The notes: generated by a model not told the origin, from the sequence alone. A DNA stretch of 18,728 bases from JAIBJP01 sp036506175 (GCA_036506175.1 DASXSE010000085.1:1-18728); one strand, 5' to 3'. Shown: positions 7,149 to 15,952, counted from the stretch's first letter. A program made the numbers and translations.

Positions 7149-7700
7149 TCAGGAAACGGGCTCGGGAGCCGGGTCGTTCCGGCCGAGAGCGTCGCGAAGC
7201 CCTGAGAAGAGACCGCGCTCCGGCTCGGCCTCAGCCTGAGCTTCGAGCGCGCGCGAGAGGACAGGCTCCGTCACCGAGCCCTGCTCGACGAGGATCTCGC
7301 CGATCAACCCGCCATTCTTGGCCTGCTCGGCGAGAGCACGGTTGATGTCGTCATCGCTGACGTAACCGTGGCGAACGAGCAGCTGACCGACAGGTTGTCG
7401 GCGCTGAAGCCGGTCCGTGCCCGTAGCTCCACGCTGGGCGCCGATGGCCTGACGCAGCCCGCCCCCGAAACCGCCTTCGGTCGCGGCTTCCCCGGCTTGC
7501 TCGGCCAGCGCGCTGTCGAGGGCCCCCGCGGAGATGATCCCGCGGTCGACGAGAATTTGGCCCACCCGACGCCCACTGCGCTTCTGCTCGGCGAGCGCGC
7601 TCTTCACGTCGGCCTCCGCCAGGAGCCCGCGCAGCACGAGCAGCTCGCCGATGCGACGCCACCGCGCTTCGCCACGCTGATCGAGGAATGCCGTACTCAT
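7149..7700 (-). CDS. Double MshEN-domain protein (paralogue B), putative cyclic di-GMP receptor
   Basis: A 183-residue paralogue of the gene just downstream, with the same build. Motif pairs lie at about residues 16-39/45-68 and 104-127/133-156; each of the four motifs has Gly at position 3, Gly at 10 and Gln at 24, and the spacers are 5 residues (KRSGR, AKNGG). The first domain keeps Arg at position 1 of both motifs (RIG and RVG); the second has PVG and LIG. The tail after domain one is GGFGGGLRQAIG, and after domain two RGLFSGLRDALG. The ATG at 7700 places the first motif exactly where it lies in paralogue A; a GTG at 7727 would add 9 residues. No strong ribosome binding site precedes it. 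Glycosyltransferases and secretion ATPases use this domain as a sensor, but neither is nearby. Confidence 0.75.
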   Translation of the reverse strand: MSTAFLDQRGEARWRRIGELLVLRGLLAEADVKSALAEQKRSGRRVGQILVDRGIISAGALDSALAEQAGEAATEGGFGGGLRQAIGAQRGATGTDRLQRRQPVGQLLVRHGYVSDDDINRALAEQAKNGGLIGEILVEQGSVTEPVLSRALEAQAEAEPERGLFSGLRDALGRNDPAPEPVS

Positions 7701-7759
7701 CCGCAGATGGACCGTCTTTCTGTCCACTTCGGTTCTCGGGCCGCGCGCGGCAGCCTCGC

Positions 7760-7777
7760 ATCCCTCCCGCGAGGGAT
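7760..7777. promoter_or_regulatory. Hairpin upstream of paralogue B
   Basis: ATCCCTC (7760-7766) and GAGGGAT (7771-7777) make a perfect 7-bp stem with loop CCGC, 59 bases before the ATG at 7700 and 2 bases beyond the end of pruA. Its arms match the hairpin at 7123-7138. It could terminate pruA, but lacks a T-run on the minus strand. The repeat before both paralogues favours regulation. Confidence 0.4.
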
Positions 7778-7779
7778 CC

Positions 7780-9432
<1,653 letters not shown>

Positions 9433-9434
9433 CG

Positions 9435-9941
9435 ATGGGCATTGTATTGGGCGTGGAAGTGTTGACGTACGACGTCGAGGGGTGGGGCGTGGGGGAGATC
9501 TGGCTCGACGGCGGGCACGTCGTGAACCATGAACTTCCCGCGCCAAGTCATGAAGGTCACGCGCCGAAAACGCACGAAAGCGACTTAGTTACACACTGTT
9601 ACTTGCCACGAATGGTTGACCGAATTCAGGCGTATTTCGCGGGCGAGCCGGTTTCGTTCGCGGACGTGCCGCTCGACGAATCCTGGGGAACGCCGTTCCA
9701 CGCTGCCGTCGCTGCCGCCCTGCGCGCCATCCCCTGGGGTGAGACCGTCACGTATGGAGAGCTGGCCGCCCTCGCCGGGCATCCGAACGCGCAGCGCGCT
9801 GCCGGGACCTTCTGCGCTCGCAACCGCTTCCCCCTGTTCGTGCCGTGCCACCGCGTCGTCTCCGCCTCCGGTCTTGGCTCCTATGGCTCGCTGGGACTCG
9901 ACTACAAACGGCGTTTGCTCGAGCTGGAACATGCTCTCTGA
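9435..9941 (+). CDS. ogt: Methylated-DNA-[protein]-cysteine S-methyltransferase
   Basis: A 168-residue suicide repair protein that moves the alkyl group from O6-alkylguanine to its own cysteine. The C-terminal domain has the helix-turn-helix region (GETVTYGELAALAGHPNAQRAAG, about residues 102-124) and the active site PCHRVV with Cys138, then GLGSYGSLGLDYKRRLLELE. The N-terminal domain is degenerate, as is common. The ATG at 9435 has GGAG 9 bases upstream, inside the 5' end of divergent pruA; GTG codons at 9453 and 9459 are alternatives. With the ATG, only 2 bases separate the two start codons, so promoters must lie inside the opposing genes. The 3' end overlaps whiA by 11 bases, which suggests a shared transcript. 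Confidence 0.88.
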   Translation: MGIVLGVEVLTYDVEGWGVGEIWLDGGHVVNHELPAPSHEGHAPKTHESDLVTHCYLPRMVDRIQAYFAGEPVSFADVPLDESWGTPFHAAVAAALRAIPWGETVTYGELAALAGHPNAQRAAGTFCARNRFPLFVPCHRVVSASGLGSYGSLGLDYKRRLLELEHAL

Positions 9942-10848
9942 GGACGTTCGCGCCGAGCTCGCCGCCATCGAGCCCCGCAAGGCCTGCGACCGGCTCGCTG
10001 AGCTATCCGCGCTAATCCGCGGAGCGGGCAGCATCCATTTGCGTGGCGGGGGACGAATCGGCCTCCATCTGGAGGTGTCGAGCCCTGCGGTCGCGCGGCG
10101 TGTCTTCAGCCTTCTACGCGCGTACGGCGTTCCGTGCGAGATCCACACCTTCAAGCGCCAAGCTTTCGAGCGCGCCACGCGCTTCCAGATCCACATCGAG
10201 GATGATGCGCGCGCGCTGCAGGCGCTGAACGAGATGGGAGTGGTGGACGTGCACCTCGCGCCTGTCGACCATCCGCCGAAGCGGATCGTCGGCCGTCCCT
10301 GTTGCCGCGCCGCCTATCTTCGCGGGGCGCTGCTCGCCTCCGGATCGGTCAGTGGGCCGCGTAATGCTCATCTCGAACTTCGCGCCGCGAGCGTCGAGGG
10401 CGCGGAGCTCCTCGCCGACCTCGGCCGAGCAGAAGGGTTCGACCTGGCCGTCCACGACCGGGGGCGGCATGCGATCGCCTACCTGAAGGGCCGGGAGGCT
10501 ATTGCGGAGCTGCTGGCCTTCGTCGGCGCCCAGGACGCCGCGCTGCGTCTCGGTGAGAGCTCGGTCGTGGCTGCCACCAAGGCGCGAGCAAACCGGCTCG
10601 CTAACGCCGATCACGCGAACATCGTCCGAGCCAGCCGCGCGGCCGACGCGCAGCTCCGCGCGATCAAGCGTCTCGAGGCCGCCGGTCGTCTCTCGCATCT
10701 CCCGGCCGAGTTGCGGGAGGTGGCGGACTTACGGGTGCGAAATCCGACCCTTTCCTTGCGCGAATTGGCGCGGCGCCTCCGCCCTCCGGCGACGAAGGCG
10801 GCCGCTCATAGGCGCCTGGCGAAGCTCCAGAAACTGGCCGAACGCTGA
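9931..10848 (+). CDS. whiA: DNA-binding protein WhiA
   Basis: A 305-residue WhiA, a regulator conserved in Gram-positive bacteria. In Streptomyces it acts with WhiB to start sporulation septation; in others it affects cell division and metabolism. The N-terminal half is the degenerate LAGLIDADG homing-endonuclease fold (CDRLAELSALIRGAGSIHLRG at 19-39; CCRAAYLRGALLASGSVS at about 127-144), and the C-terminal part is a helix-turn-helix domain with TLSLRELARRLRPPATKAAAHRRL. The ATG lies within the last codons of ogt, in another frame, pointing to coupled translation. The usual upstream partners rapZ and yvcK are missing, whereas the gap-pgk-tpiA genes expected downstream are present. Whether this lineage sporulates cannot be read from the window. 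Confidence 0.93.
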   Translation: MLSEDVRAELAAIEPRKACDRLAELSALIRGAGSIHLRGGGRIGLHLEVSSPAVARRVFSLLRAYGVPCEIHTFKRQAFERATRFQIHIEDDARALQALNEMGVVDVHLAPVDHPPKRIVGRPCCRAAYLRGALLASGSVSGPRNAHLELRAASVEGAELLADLGRAEGFDLAVHDRGRHAIAYLKGREAIAELLAFVGAQDAALRLGESSVVAATKARANRLANADHANIVRASRAADAQLRAIKRLEAAGRLSHLPAELREVADLRVRNPTLSLRELARRLRPPATKAAAHRRLAKLQKLAER

Positions 10849-10875
10849 CTCCTGGCAGAAATTGGATAGTTCGTC

Positions 10876-10903
10876 TTGCATGCCCATCGATTGGCGCTAT
10901 ACG
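10876..10903 (+). promoter_or_regulatory. Possible promoter of the glycolytic operon
   Basis: TTGCAT (10876-10881) and TATACG (10898-10903), 16 bases apart, resemble -35 and -10 elements in the 247-base gap between whiA and gap. Transcription from here would give a leader of roughly 185 bases containing the hairpins described next. Based on consensus resemblance alone. Confidence 0.35.
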
Positions 10904-10982
10904 CTGACCTCTGAGCGGGTCCGTGCTCGTCGGATGTCGGATTCAGACCCCGTCCGGCATCACGGTCCGGAGTACGGTTCAA

Positions 10983-11057
10983 CCGGAGGGGGAGGTCGTC
11001 CTCGGAGCTTCCCCTCCGGCCCGCTCGTCTCGCGTGCCGGTGGGACATCCCGGCGCG
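10983..11057 (+). promoter_or_regulatory. Structured leader upstream of gap
   Basis: CCGGAGGGG (10983-10991) pairs with CCCCTCCGG (11011-11019), with an inner GAGG/CCTC stem (10992-10995 with 11000-11003). A second, weaker hairpin uses CGCG/CCGG at 11031-11040 and 11050-11057. They lie 40-110 bases before the gap start. The first lacks a T-run, so it is not a standard terminator of whiA; it may be an mRNA stabiliser or a control element. The rest of 10849-11095 holds no gene. Confidence 0.5.
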
Positions 11058-11095
11058 AGTAGAATCGCCCGCCGGGGGCACGAAAGGGAGGGCAG

Positions 11096-12094
11096 ATGAG
11101 CGTACGGGTTGGCGTGAACGGCTTCGGGCGGATCGGGCGGAACTTCTTCCGCGCTGCCCGCAAACGCGGCTCCGATATCGAGTTCGTCGCCGTCAACGAC
11201 ATCGGCGACGCCAAGACGATGGCCCATCTGCTCAAGTACGACTCCGTCCTCGGCCCGCTGGACGACGAGGTCGAGCCCGCGAACGGCGGCATCCGCGTCG
11301 GCGACCTCGACCTCAAACTGCTGAACGAAAAGGACCCGGCGGCGCTCCCCTGGAAGGACCTCGACGTCGACGTCGTCGTCGAGTCCACGGGGCTCTTCAC
11401 AAAGCGGGAGGACGCGCAGAAGCACCTGGAAGCGGGGGCGGAGAAGGTCGTCATCTCGGCTCCGGCCACCGATCCGGACGTGACGATCGTCCTGGGCGTC
11501 AACGACGACGTATACGACAAGGAGCAGCACCGCATCATCTCCAACGCGTCTTGCACGACGAACTGCGTCGCCCCGCTGGCGAAGGTGCTCCATGACGCGT
11601 GGCGGATCGAGTCCGGCTTCATGACGACCATCCACGCGTACACCAACGACCAGCAGATCCTCGACCTGCCACACAAGGACCTCCGACGGGCTCGCGCAGC
11701 GGGGATCAACCTCATCCCGACGTCGACCGGTGCCGCCAAGGCGATCGGGCTCGTCATCCCAGAGCTGCAGGGCAAGGTGGACGGGATCTCAATTCGCGCG
11801 CCCGTTCCGGACGGCTCGATCGTCGATCTGGTCGTCCATCTCGGCGCGGACGTCGGCAAGGAGGAGGTCAACGCCAAATTCGCCGAGGTGGCCGACAAGG
11901 GCGCCTGGGACGGGATCCTCCACTACTCCGACGACCCGATCGTCTCCACGGACGTCGTTGGCAGCTCCTATTCGGCCATCTTCGACAGCGAGCTGACGAT
12001 GGCGAACGGCAACGAAGTCAAGGTGTTCGGCTGGTACGACAACGAGTGGGGTTATTCGTGCCGCCTCGCTGACCTCGTCGAACGCGTTCTGTGA
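11096..12094 (+). CDS. gap: Glyceraldehyde-3-phosphate dehydrogenase, type I
   Basis: A 332-residue GAPDH converting glyceraldehyde 3-phosphate, NAD and phosphate to 1,3-bisphosphoglycerate. VGVNGFGRIGRNFFRAA (residues 5-21) is the dinucleotide fold, Asp35 in AVNDIGD fits NAD preference, ISNASCTTNC holds catalytic Cys153, and His180 (TTIHAYTND) is its partner. The C-terminal WYDNEWGYSCR is typical. The ATG at 11096 is preceded by a strong GGGAGGG 3 bases away. First gene of a gap-pgk-tpiA-gpmI run; the pgk GTG follows its stop codon directly. Normal length and no oddities. Confidence 0.97.
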   Translation: MSVRVGVNGFGRIGRNFFRAARKRGSDIEFVAVNDIGDAKTMAHLLKYDSVLGPLDDEVEPANGGIRVGDLDLKLLNEKDPAALPWKDLDVDVVVESTGLFTKREDAQKHLEAGAEKVVISAPATDPDVTIVLGVNDDVYDKEQHRIISNASCTTNCVAPLAKVLHDAWRIESGFMTTIHAYTNDQQILDLPHKDLRRARAAGINLIPTSTGAAKAIGLVIPELQGKVDGISIRAPVPDGSIVDLVVHLGADVGKEEVNAKFAEVADKGAWDGILHYSDDPIVSTDVVGSSYSAIFDSELTMANGNEVKVFGWYDNEWGYSCRLADLVERVL

Positions 12095-13126
12095 GTGCAT
12101 AAGCCGCGTTCGGTTCGCGACGCGGAGGTGGCCGGCAAGCGGGTGCTCGTGCGCGTCGACTTCAACGTCCCGCTGGAGGGCGGCAAGGTGGCAGACGACA
12201 CCCGCATTCGTGCGGCCCTCCCGACCATCCATCTCCTCTTGGAGCGCGAAGCCGCCGAGGTCGTGTTGGCGTCGCATCTCGGGCGGCCGAAGGGCGAGGA
12301 TCCGGCCTTGACGATGAAGCCGGTGGAGGCCCGGCTCCGTGAGCTCGTCGACGATTTGCGCATTCGAGTGCTCGAGAACACGCGCTTCAACGCAGGCGAA
12401 ACGAAGAACGACCCCCAATTCGCGCGCGAGCTGGCTGACGACCTCGACCTCTACGTCAACGATGCGTTCGGAGCCGCGCACCGGGCGCACGCCTCGACGG
12501 AGGCGGTCGCGCACGTCCTGCCCGCCTATGCCGGCCTCCTTCTCGAACGCGAGCTCGAGGAGCTGGGCCGCCTGCTCGAGGATCCTGACCGGCCGTACGT
12601 CGCCGTGCTCGGCGGTGCGAAGGTCGAGGACAAGATCGGGGTCCTCCACTCGCTCCGCGAGCGTGCCGACGCGCTCTTGATCGGCGGCAAGATGGCCGAG
12701 GAGGTCGATCCTGCCAGTGGCTACGAGCTTCCGCGCGACGTCGTCGCGGCCGCGTCGTTCGACCCCGAGGCCGAAGCGAAGGTCGTTCCCGCCGACGCAG
12801 TCCCCGACGGTTGGCTCGGGCTGGACATCGGACCGGAAACGAGGCGCGCGTTCGCCGAGCGGATCGCGACGGCCGAGACTGTTTTCTGGAACGGCCCGAT
12901 GGGCGTCTTCGAGTGGCCGCGCTTCGCGGAAGGGACGAAGGCGATCGCCGAGGCCGTCGCGGCAGCCGACGCGTATACCGTCGTGGGCGGCGGTGACTCC
13001 GTTCGCGCCGTCGAAGAGCTCGGCCTGGCGGACCGGATCGACTGGGTCTCGACCGGCGGCGGCGCGGCCCTCGAGCTCCTCGAAGGCAAGGAGCTACCAG
13101 GCGTCGTCGCGATCCCGGAAGATTGA
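12095..13126 (+). CDS. pgk: Phosphoglycerate kinase, unusually short
   Basis: Transfers phosphate from 1,3-bisphosphoglycerate to ADP. Clear hallmarks: RVLVRVDFNVPL, DDTRIRAALPTI, ASHLGRPKG, ENTRF, KNDPQFA, YVNDAFGAAHRAHAS, VLGGAKVEDKIGV, DIGPET, WNGPMGVFEW, GGGDS and STGGGAALELLEGKELPG. It is only 343 residues, against about 390-400 in the family. From remembered family sequences, two stretches look missing: about 24 residues between RLRELVDD and VLENTRF in the N domain, and about 30 after LLIGGKMAEE, where the family has the FLKA segment that contacts nucleotide and contributes a Lys. Everything else is intact and in frame, so this looks like a compact enzyme rather than a broken gene. The GTG start comes directly after the gap stop codon. 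Confidence 0.93.
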   Translation: MHKPRSVRDAEVAGKRVLVRVDFNVPLEGGKVADDTRIRAALPTIHLLLEREAAEVVLASHLGRPKGEDPALTMKPVEARLRELVDDLRIRVLENTRFNAGETKNDPQFARELADDLDLYVNDAFGAAHRAHASTEAVAHVLPAYAGLLLERELEELGRLLEDPDRPYVAVLGGAKVEDKIGVLHSLRERADALLIGGKMAEEVDPASGYELPRDVVAAASFDPEAEAKVVPADAVPDGWLGLDIGPETRRAFAERIATAETVFWNGPMGVFEWPRFAEGTKAIAEAVAAADAYTVVGGGDSVRAVEELGLADRIDWVSTGGGAALELLEGKELPGVVAIPED

Positions 13127-13130
13127 TGCC

Positions 13131-13817
13131 ATGTTGATCGCCGGCAACTGGAAGATGCACAGGCGACCGTCCGACGTCGCGGGCTTCTGCCGCTCGCTGC
13201 GGATCCCGGACGGGGTGGACGTCGTCGTTTGCCCGCCGTACACCGGGCTGCGCGCGGCGGTCGAGACGGGTCTGACCGTCTACGCCCAGAACGTCCACTG
13301 GGAAGCCGAGGGCGCGTACACGGGCGAGGTCTCCGCCGAAATGCTCCTCGACATCGGCGTCCGCGGATCGATTGTCGGTCACTCGGAGCGTCGCCAGTAC
13401 TTCGGTGAAACCGACGAAAGCGCTTGGAGCCGCGCGGAGCACGCTCTTGCGGCCGGGCTAACAGTCATCTACTGCGTCGGCGAGGTCGAGGCCGAACGCG
13501 AAGCGGGTCACACCGAGGAAGTCCTGCGCCGACAGCTTTCGGTGCTCTCCCATCACGACCGCCTCGTGGTCGCGTACGAGCCCGTCTGGGCAATCGGAAC
13601 CGGCAAGACTGCGACCCCTGAGCAGGCACAGGAAGCCCATGCGTTCATCAAGAGCCTGCTCGACGTGCCCGTGCTCTACGGAGGCTCCGTAAAGCCGGAA
13701 AACGCGCAGGAGCTATTCGAGCAGCCGGACGTGGACGGCGCCCTCGTCGGCGGCGCCTCGCTGGACGCGGAATCCTTCACGGCGATTTGTCAGACGGCAG
13801 CAGCTATCCGCTCGTAG
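13131..13817 (+). CDS. tpiA: Triosephosphate isomerase
   Basis: A 228-residue TIM-barrel enzyme interconverting dihydroxyacetone phosphate and glyceraldehyde 3-phosphate. IAGNWKMH carries the phosphate-binding Asn and Lys, IVGHSERRQYFGET the electrophilic His, and AYEPVWAIGTGKTATPEQAQ the catalytic Glu and the flexible loop; LYGGSVKPENA and GALVGGASL close the site. It is about 20 residues shorter than usual, partly because the stretch between HAFIKSLL and VPVLYGGSV lacks roughly 10 residues. The ATG is 4 bases after the pgk stop. The 3' end overlaps the gpmI start by 31 bases. Confidence 0.95.
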   Translation: MLIAGNWKMHRRPSDVAGFCRSLRIPDGVDVVVCPPYTGLRAAVETGLTVYAQNVHWEAEGAYTGEVSAEMLLDIGVRGSIVGHSERRQYFGETDESAWSRAEHALAAGLTVIYCVGEVEAEREAGHTEEVLRRQLSVLSHHDRLVVAYEPVWAIGTGKTATPEQAQEAHAFIKSLLDVPVLYGGSVKPENAQELFEQPDVDGALVGGASLDAESFTAICQTAAAIRS

Positions 13818-15271
13818 CGCTCGTCATCCTCGATGGGTGGGGCTGCGCGCCGCCAGGCCCTGGGAACGCGGTCGAGCTCGCCGATACGCCTGTCTTCGAC
13901 GAGCTCTGGCGCCGCTTTCCGCACACGACTCTCGATGCCTCTGGCGAAAGCGTCGGCCTACCGCCGGGCCAGATGGGGAACTCCGAGGTCGGCCACCTCA
14001 CGATCGGCGCCGGGCGGGTCGTCTACCAGGATCTCGTCCGCATCAACAAGGCGATCGAGGACGGAACCTTCTTCGAGAACCCCGAGCTCGTCGGAGCCTT
14101 CGACCGCGCGAAGAAGCGCGGTGCCCACGTCCACTTGCTCGGGCTCACCTCGTACGGGGGAGTCCATTCGCACATCGAGCACCTGCGCGCGCTCCTCGAG
14201 CTCGCGCAACGCCGGGGGATGAGCGATCACACCTTGGTCCACGCGTTCACCGACGGTCGCGACGTGCCGCCCGTTTCCGCCGTCAACGACCTCGCCGAGC
14301 TCGTCGCAGAGAGCGCGCGAATCGGCACCGTCTCAGGCCGCTACTACGCCATGGATCGGGACGGCCGCTGGGATCGCACCGACCGCGCGCTCGCAGCCAT
14401 CGTCGCCGGAACGGGGACGCAGGCAACCGATCCGGTCGCGGCCGTGCGCGTGAGCTACGAGGCCGGCGTCACCGACGAGTTCATCGAGCCGGTCGTGCTG
14501 CCCGTCCCCCGGCTCACCAACGACGCCGCCGCGATCTTCTTCAACTTCCGGCCCGACCGGGCCCGGCAGCTCTCCCAAAGATTGCTCGAGGGCCGCTTCG
14601 ACCTCACGACGATGACCCGCTACCGGGCCGATTTCGACTGCCCAGTCGCCTTCGAGGAGCAGGACGTCAGCGAGACGATGGCGGAGGTGCTCGCGGAGCA
14701 CGGCGTCCGCCAGCTGCACGTGGCGGAGACCGAGAAGTACGCACACGTGACGTACTTCTTCAACGGTGGCCGGGAGGAGGAGTGGACGGGGGAGAACCGC
14801 ATCCTCGTTCCGTCGCCGCGTGACGTTCCCACGTACGACAAGAAGCCCGAGATGTCTGCGGACGAGGTCGCCGCGCGCTTCGACGAGGAAATCGGCGACG
14901 GGTACGGCTTCGGCATCGTCAACTTCGCCAATCCGGACATGGTCGGGCACACCGGCGTCATCCCTGCTGTCATCAAGGCTGTCGAGACGGTCGACTCGTG
15001 CCTCGGGCGCGTCCTCGCGACCGTCGAGCGCCTCGGCGGCGTGTGCGTCGTCACGGCCGACCACGGAAACGCCGAGCAGATGCTCGAAGCGGACGGAATC
15101 AGCCCGCACACCGCTCACACGACCAATCCCGTCCCGCTCGTCGTGACGATTCCGGGCGCAGCGCTCCGCGACGGCGGCACGCTCTCCGATCTTGTGCCTA
15201 CCTGTCTACACCTACTCGGAATTCCACCCGTCGGGGGAATGACCGGGAGGGAATTGGTTACTAGCGTGTAA
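13787..15271 (+). CDS. gpmI: 2,3-bisphosphoglycerate-independent phosphoglycerate mutase
   Basis: A 494-residue metal-dependent mutase of the alkaline phosphatase superfamily, interconverting 3- and 2-phosphoglycerate. VILDGWG (13-19) and MGNSEVGHLTIGAGR (63-77) carry a metal ligand and the phosphoserine Ser66; HAFTDGRDVPP (152-162), FNFRPDRARQLS, EKYAHVTYFFNGG, NPDMVGHTG and TADHGNAEQM are all family signatures. The only in-frame start I can support is a TTG inside the tpiA end, giving MSDGSSYPLVALVILDGWG; the 31-base overlap in another frame suggests coupled translation. It closes the run gap-pgk-tpiA-gpmI; enolase and pyruvate kinase are not in the window. No terminator is seen after it. 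Confidence 0.95.
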   Translation: MSDGSSYPLVALVILDGWGCAPPGPGNAVELADTPVFDELWRRFPHTTLDASGESVGLPPGQMGNSEVGHLTIGAGRVVYQDLVRINKAIEDGTFFENPELVGAFDRAKKRGAHVHLLGLTSYGGVHSHIEHLRALLELAQRRGMSDHTLVHAFTDGRDVPPVSAVNDLAELVAESARIGTVSGRYYAMDRDGRWDRTDRALAAIVAGTGTQATDPVAAVRVSYEAGVTDEFIEPVVLPVPRLTNDAAAIFFNFRPDRARQLSQRLLEGRFDLTTMTRYRADFDCPVAFEEQDVSETMAEVLAEHGVRQLHVAETEKYAHVTYFFNGGREEEWTGENRILVPSPRDVPTYDKKPEMSADEVAARFDEEIGDGYGFGIVNFANPDMVGHTGVIPAVIKAVETVDSCLGRVLATVERLGGVCVVTADHGNAEQMLEADGISPHTAHTTNPVPLVVTIPGAALRDGGTLSDLVPTCLHLLGIPPVGGMTGRELVTSV

Positions 15272-15286
15272 AGGCGCGGCTATACT
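15258..15286 (+). promoter_or_regulatory. Likely promoter of the first ECF sigma gene
   Basis: TTACTA (15258-15263) and TATACT (15281-15286) are spaced by exactly 17 bases. The -35 lies in the last codons of gpmI. The expected transcription start is near 15293, about 20 bases before the TTG start at 15315. The -10 is close to consensus, the -35 less so. Confidence 0.5.
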
Positions 15287-15314
15287 CGTCGCACCCAGCG
15301 GCCAGCGACATCCT

Positions 15315-15893
15315 TTGCCACTTCCACAGCCTGACCTGGACGTCCTCCGCAAGGCGCAGCGGGGCGATGAGCGCGCTTTCCGCGTCATCCTCAACACGTA
15401 CGAGACGCCGGTCTACAACTACGTCCTCCGAATGGTGGGCGACCGGGCGCTTGCCGAGGACCTCTCGCAGGAGATCTTCCTGCGTATCTACCAGGGGCTC
15501 CCGGGCTTCTCGCTCCGCTGCCGCTTCACCACCTGGCTCTTTCAGGTGGCGAAGAACCGGGTGCTCGACGAGTTGAGAGCCCGCGAGCGCAAGCCACAGA
15601 GCATCCTCACACTCGACGACGTGCCGCCACTCGAGGTGGTCGACGCTCCCCCCGAGAGAGTCGAGACGATCGACGCGGTCTGGCGCGCCATCGCCGAGCT
15701 CAATCCAGACCTGAAGATGGCGCTGCTCCTCCGCGACGTGGTCGGACTCTCGTATACAGAGATCGCCGACGCGCTCGAGATCACCCTCGCGACTGTGAAA
15801 TGGCGCATCTTCAAGGCGCGCGAAGAGGTGCAGCTCGCCCTCGTGCGCGAGGGCGTCGCGCTCGAATTCGGCGACCGCGCCGCCTCCTCGTAG
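15315..15893 (+). CDS. ECF-type RNA polymerase sigma factor
   Basis: A 192-residue group 4 sigma factor. Region 2 spans about residues 28-92 (ETPVYNYVLRMVGDRALAEDLSQEIFLRIY, then FTTWLFQVAKNRVLDELRAR), which contacts core polymerase and the -10 element. Region 4 spans about 120-172 (AELNPDLKMALLLRDVVGLSYTEIADAL, then TVKWRIFKAREEV), which reads the -35 element. There is no region 3, as expected for ECF factors, and no membrane segment. The start is TTG with no clear ribosome binding site. A promoter in the end of gpmI and a strong terminator downstream suggest a single-gene transcript. No anti-sigma factor with a zinc motif is adjacent; the next gene encodes a secreted acidic protein instead. 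The ECF group and target promoters are unknown. Confidence 0.92.
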   Translation: MPLPQPDLDVLRKAQRGDERAFRVILNTYETPVYNYVLRMVGDRALAEDLSQEIFLRIYQGLPGFSLRCRFTTWLFQVAKNRVLDELRARERKPQSILTLDDVPPLEVVDAPPERVETIDAVWRAIAELNPDLKMALLLRDVVGLSYTEIADALEITLATVKWRIFKAREEVQLALVREGVALEFGDRAASS

Positions 15894-15929
15894 CCTTCTC
15901 CTAACGCTTTCATAACCCCGGTGAGGGAT

Positions 15930-15952
15930 CTTGCGCCGTCGGCGCAAGTTTT
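15930..15952 (+). terminator. Rho-independent terminator after the ECF sigma gene
   Basis: CTTGCGCC (15930-15937) and GGCGCAAG (15941-15948) form a perfect 8-bp stem with a 3-base loop, directly followed by TTTT. It lies 36 bases after the sigma factor stop codon. Confidence 0.85.

Noticed and set aside
9433..9546. 38-residue N-terminal extension of PruA
   Set aside because: The extension is Arg/Pro-rich, not homologous to the family, and covers the divergent ogt gene. The GTG at 9432 gives a family-like length.
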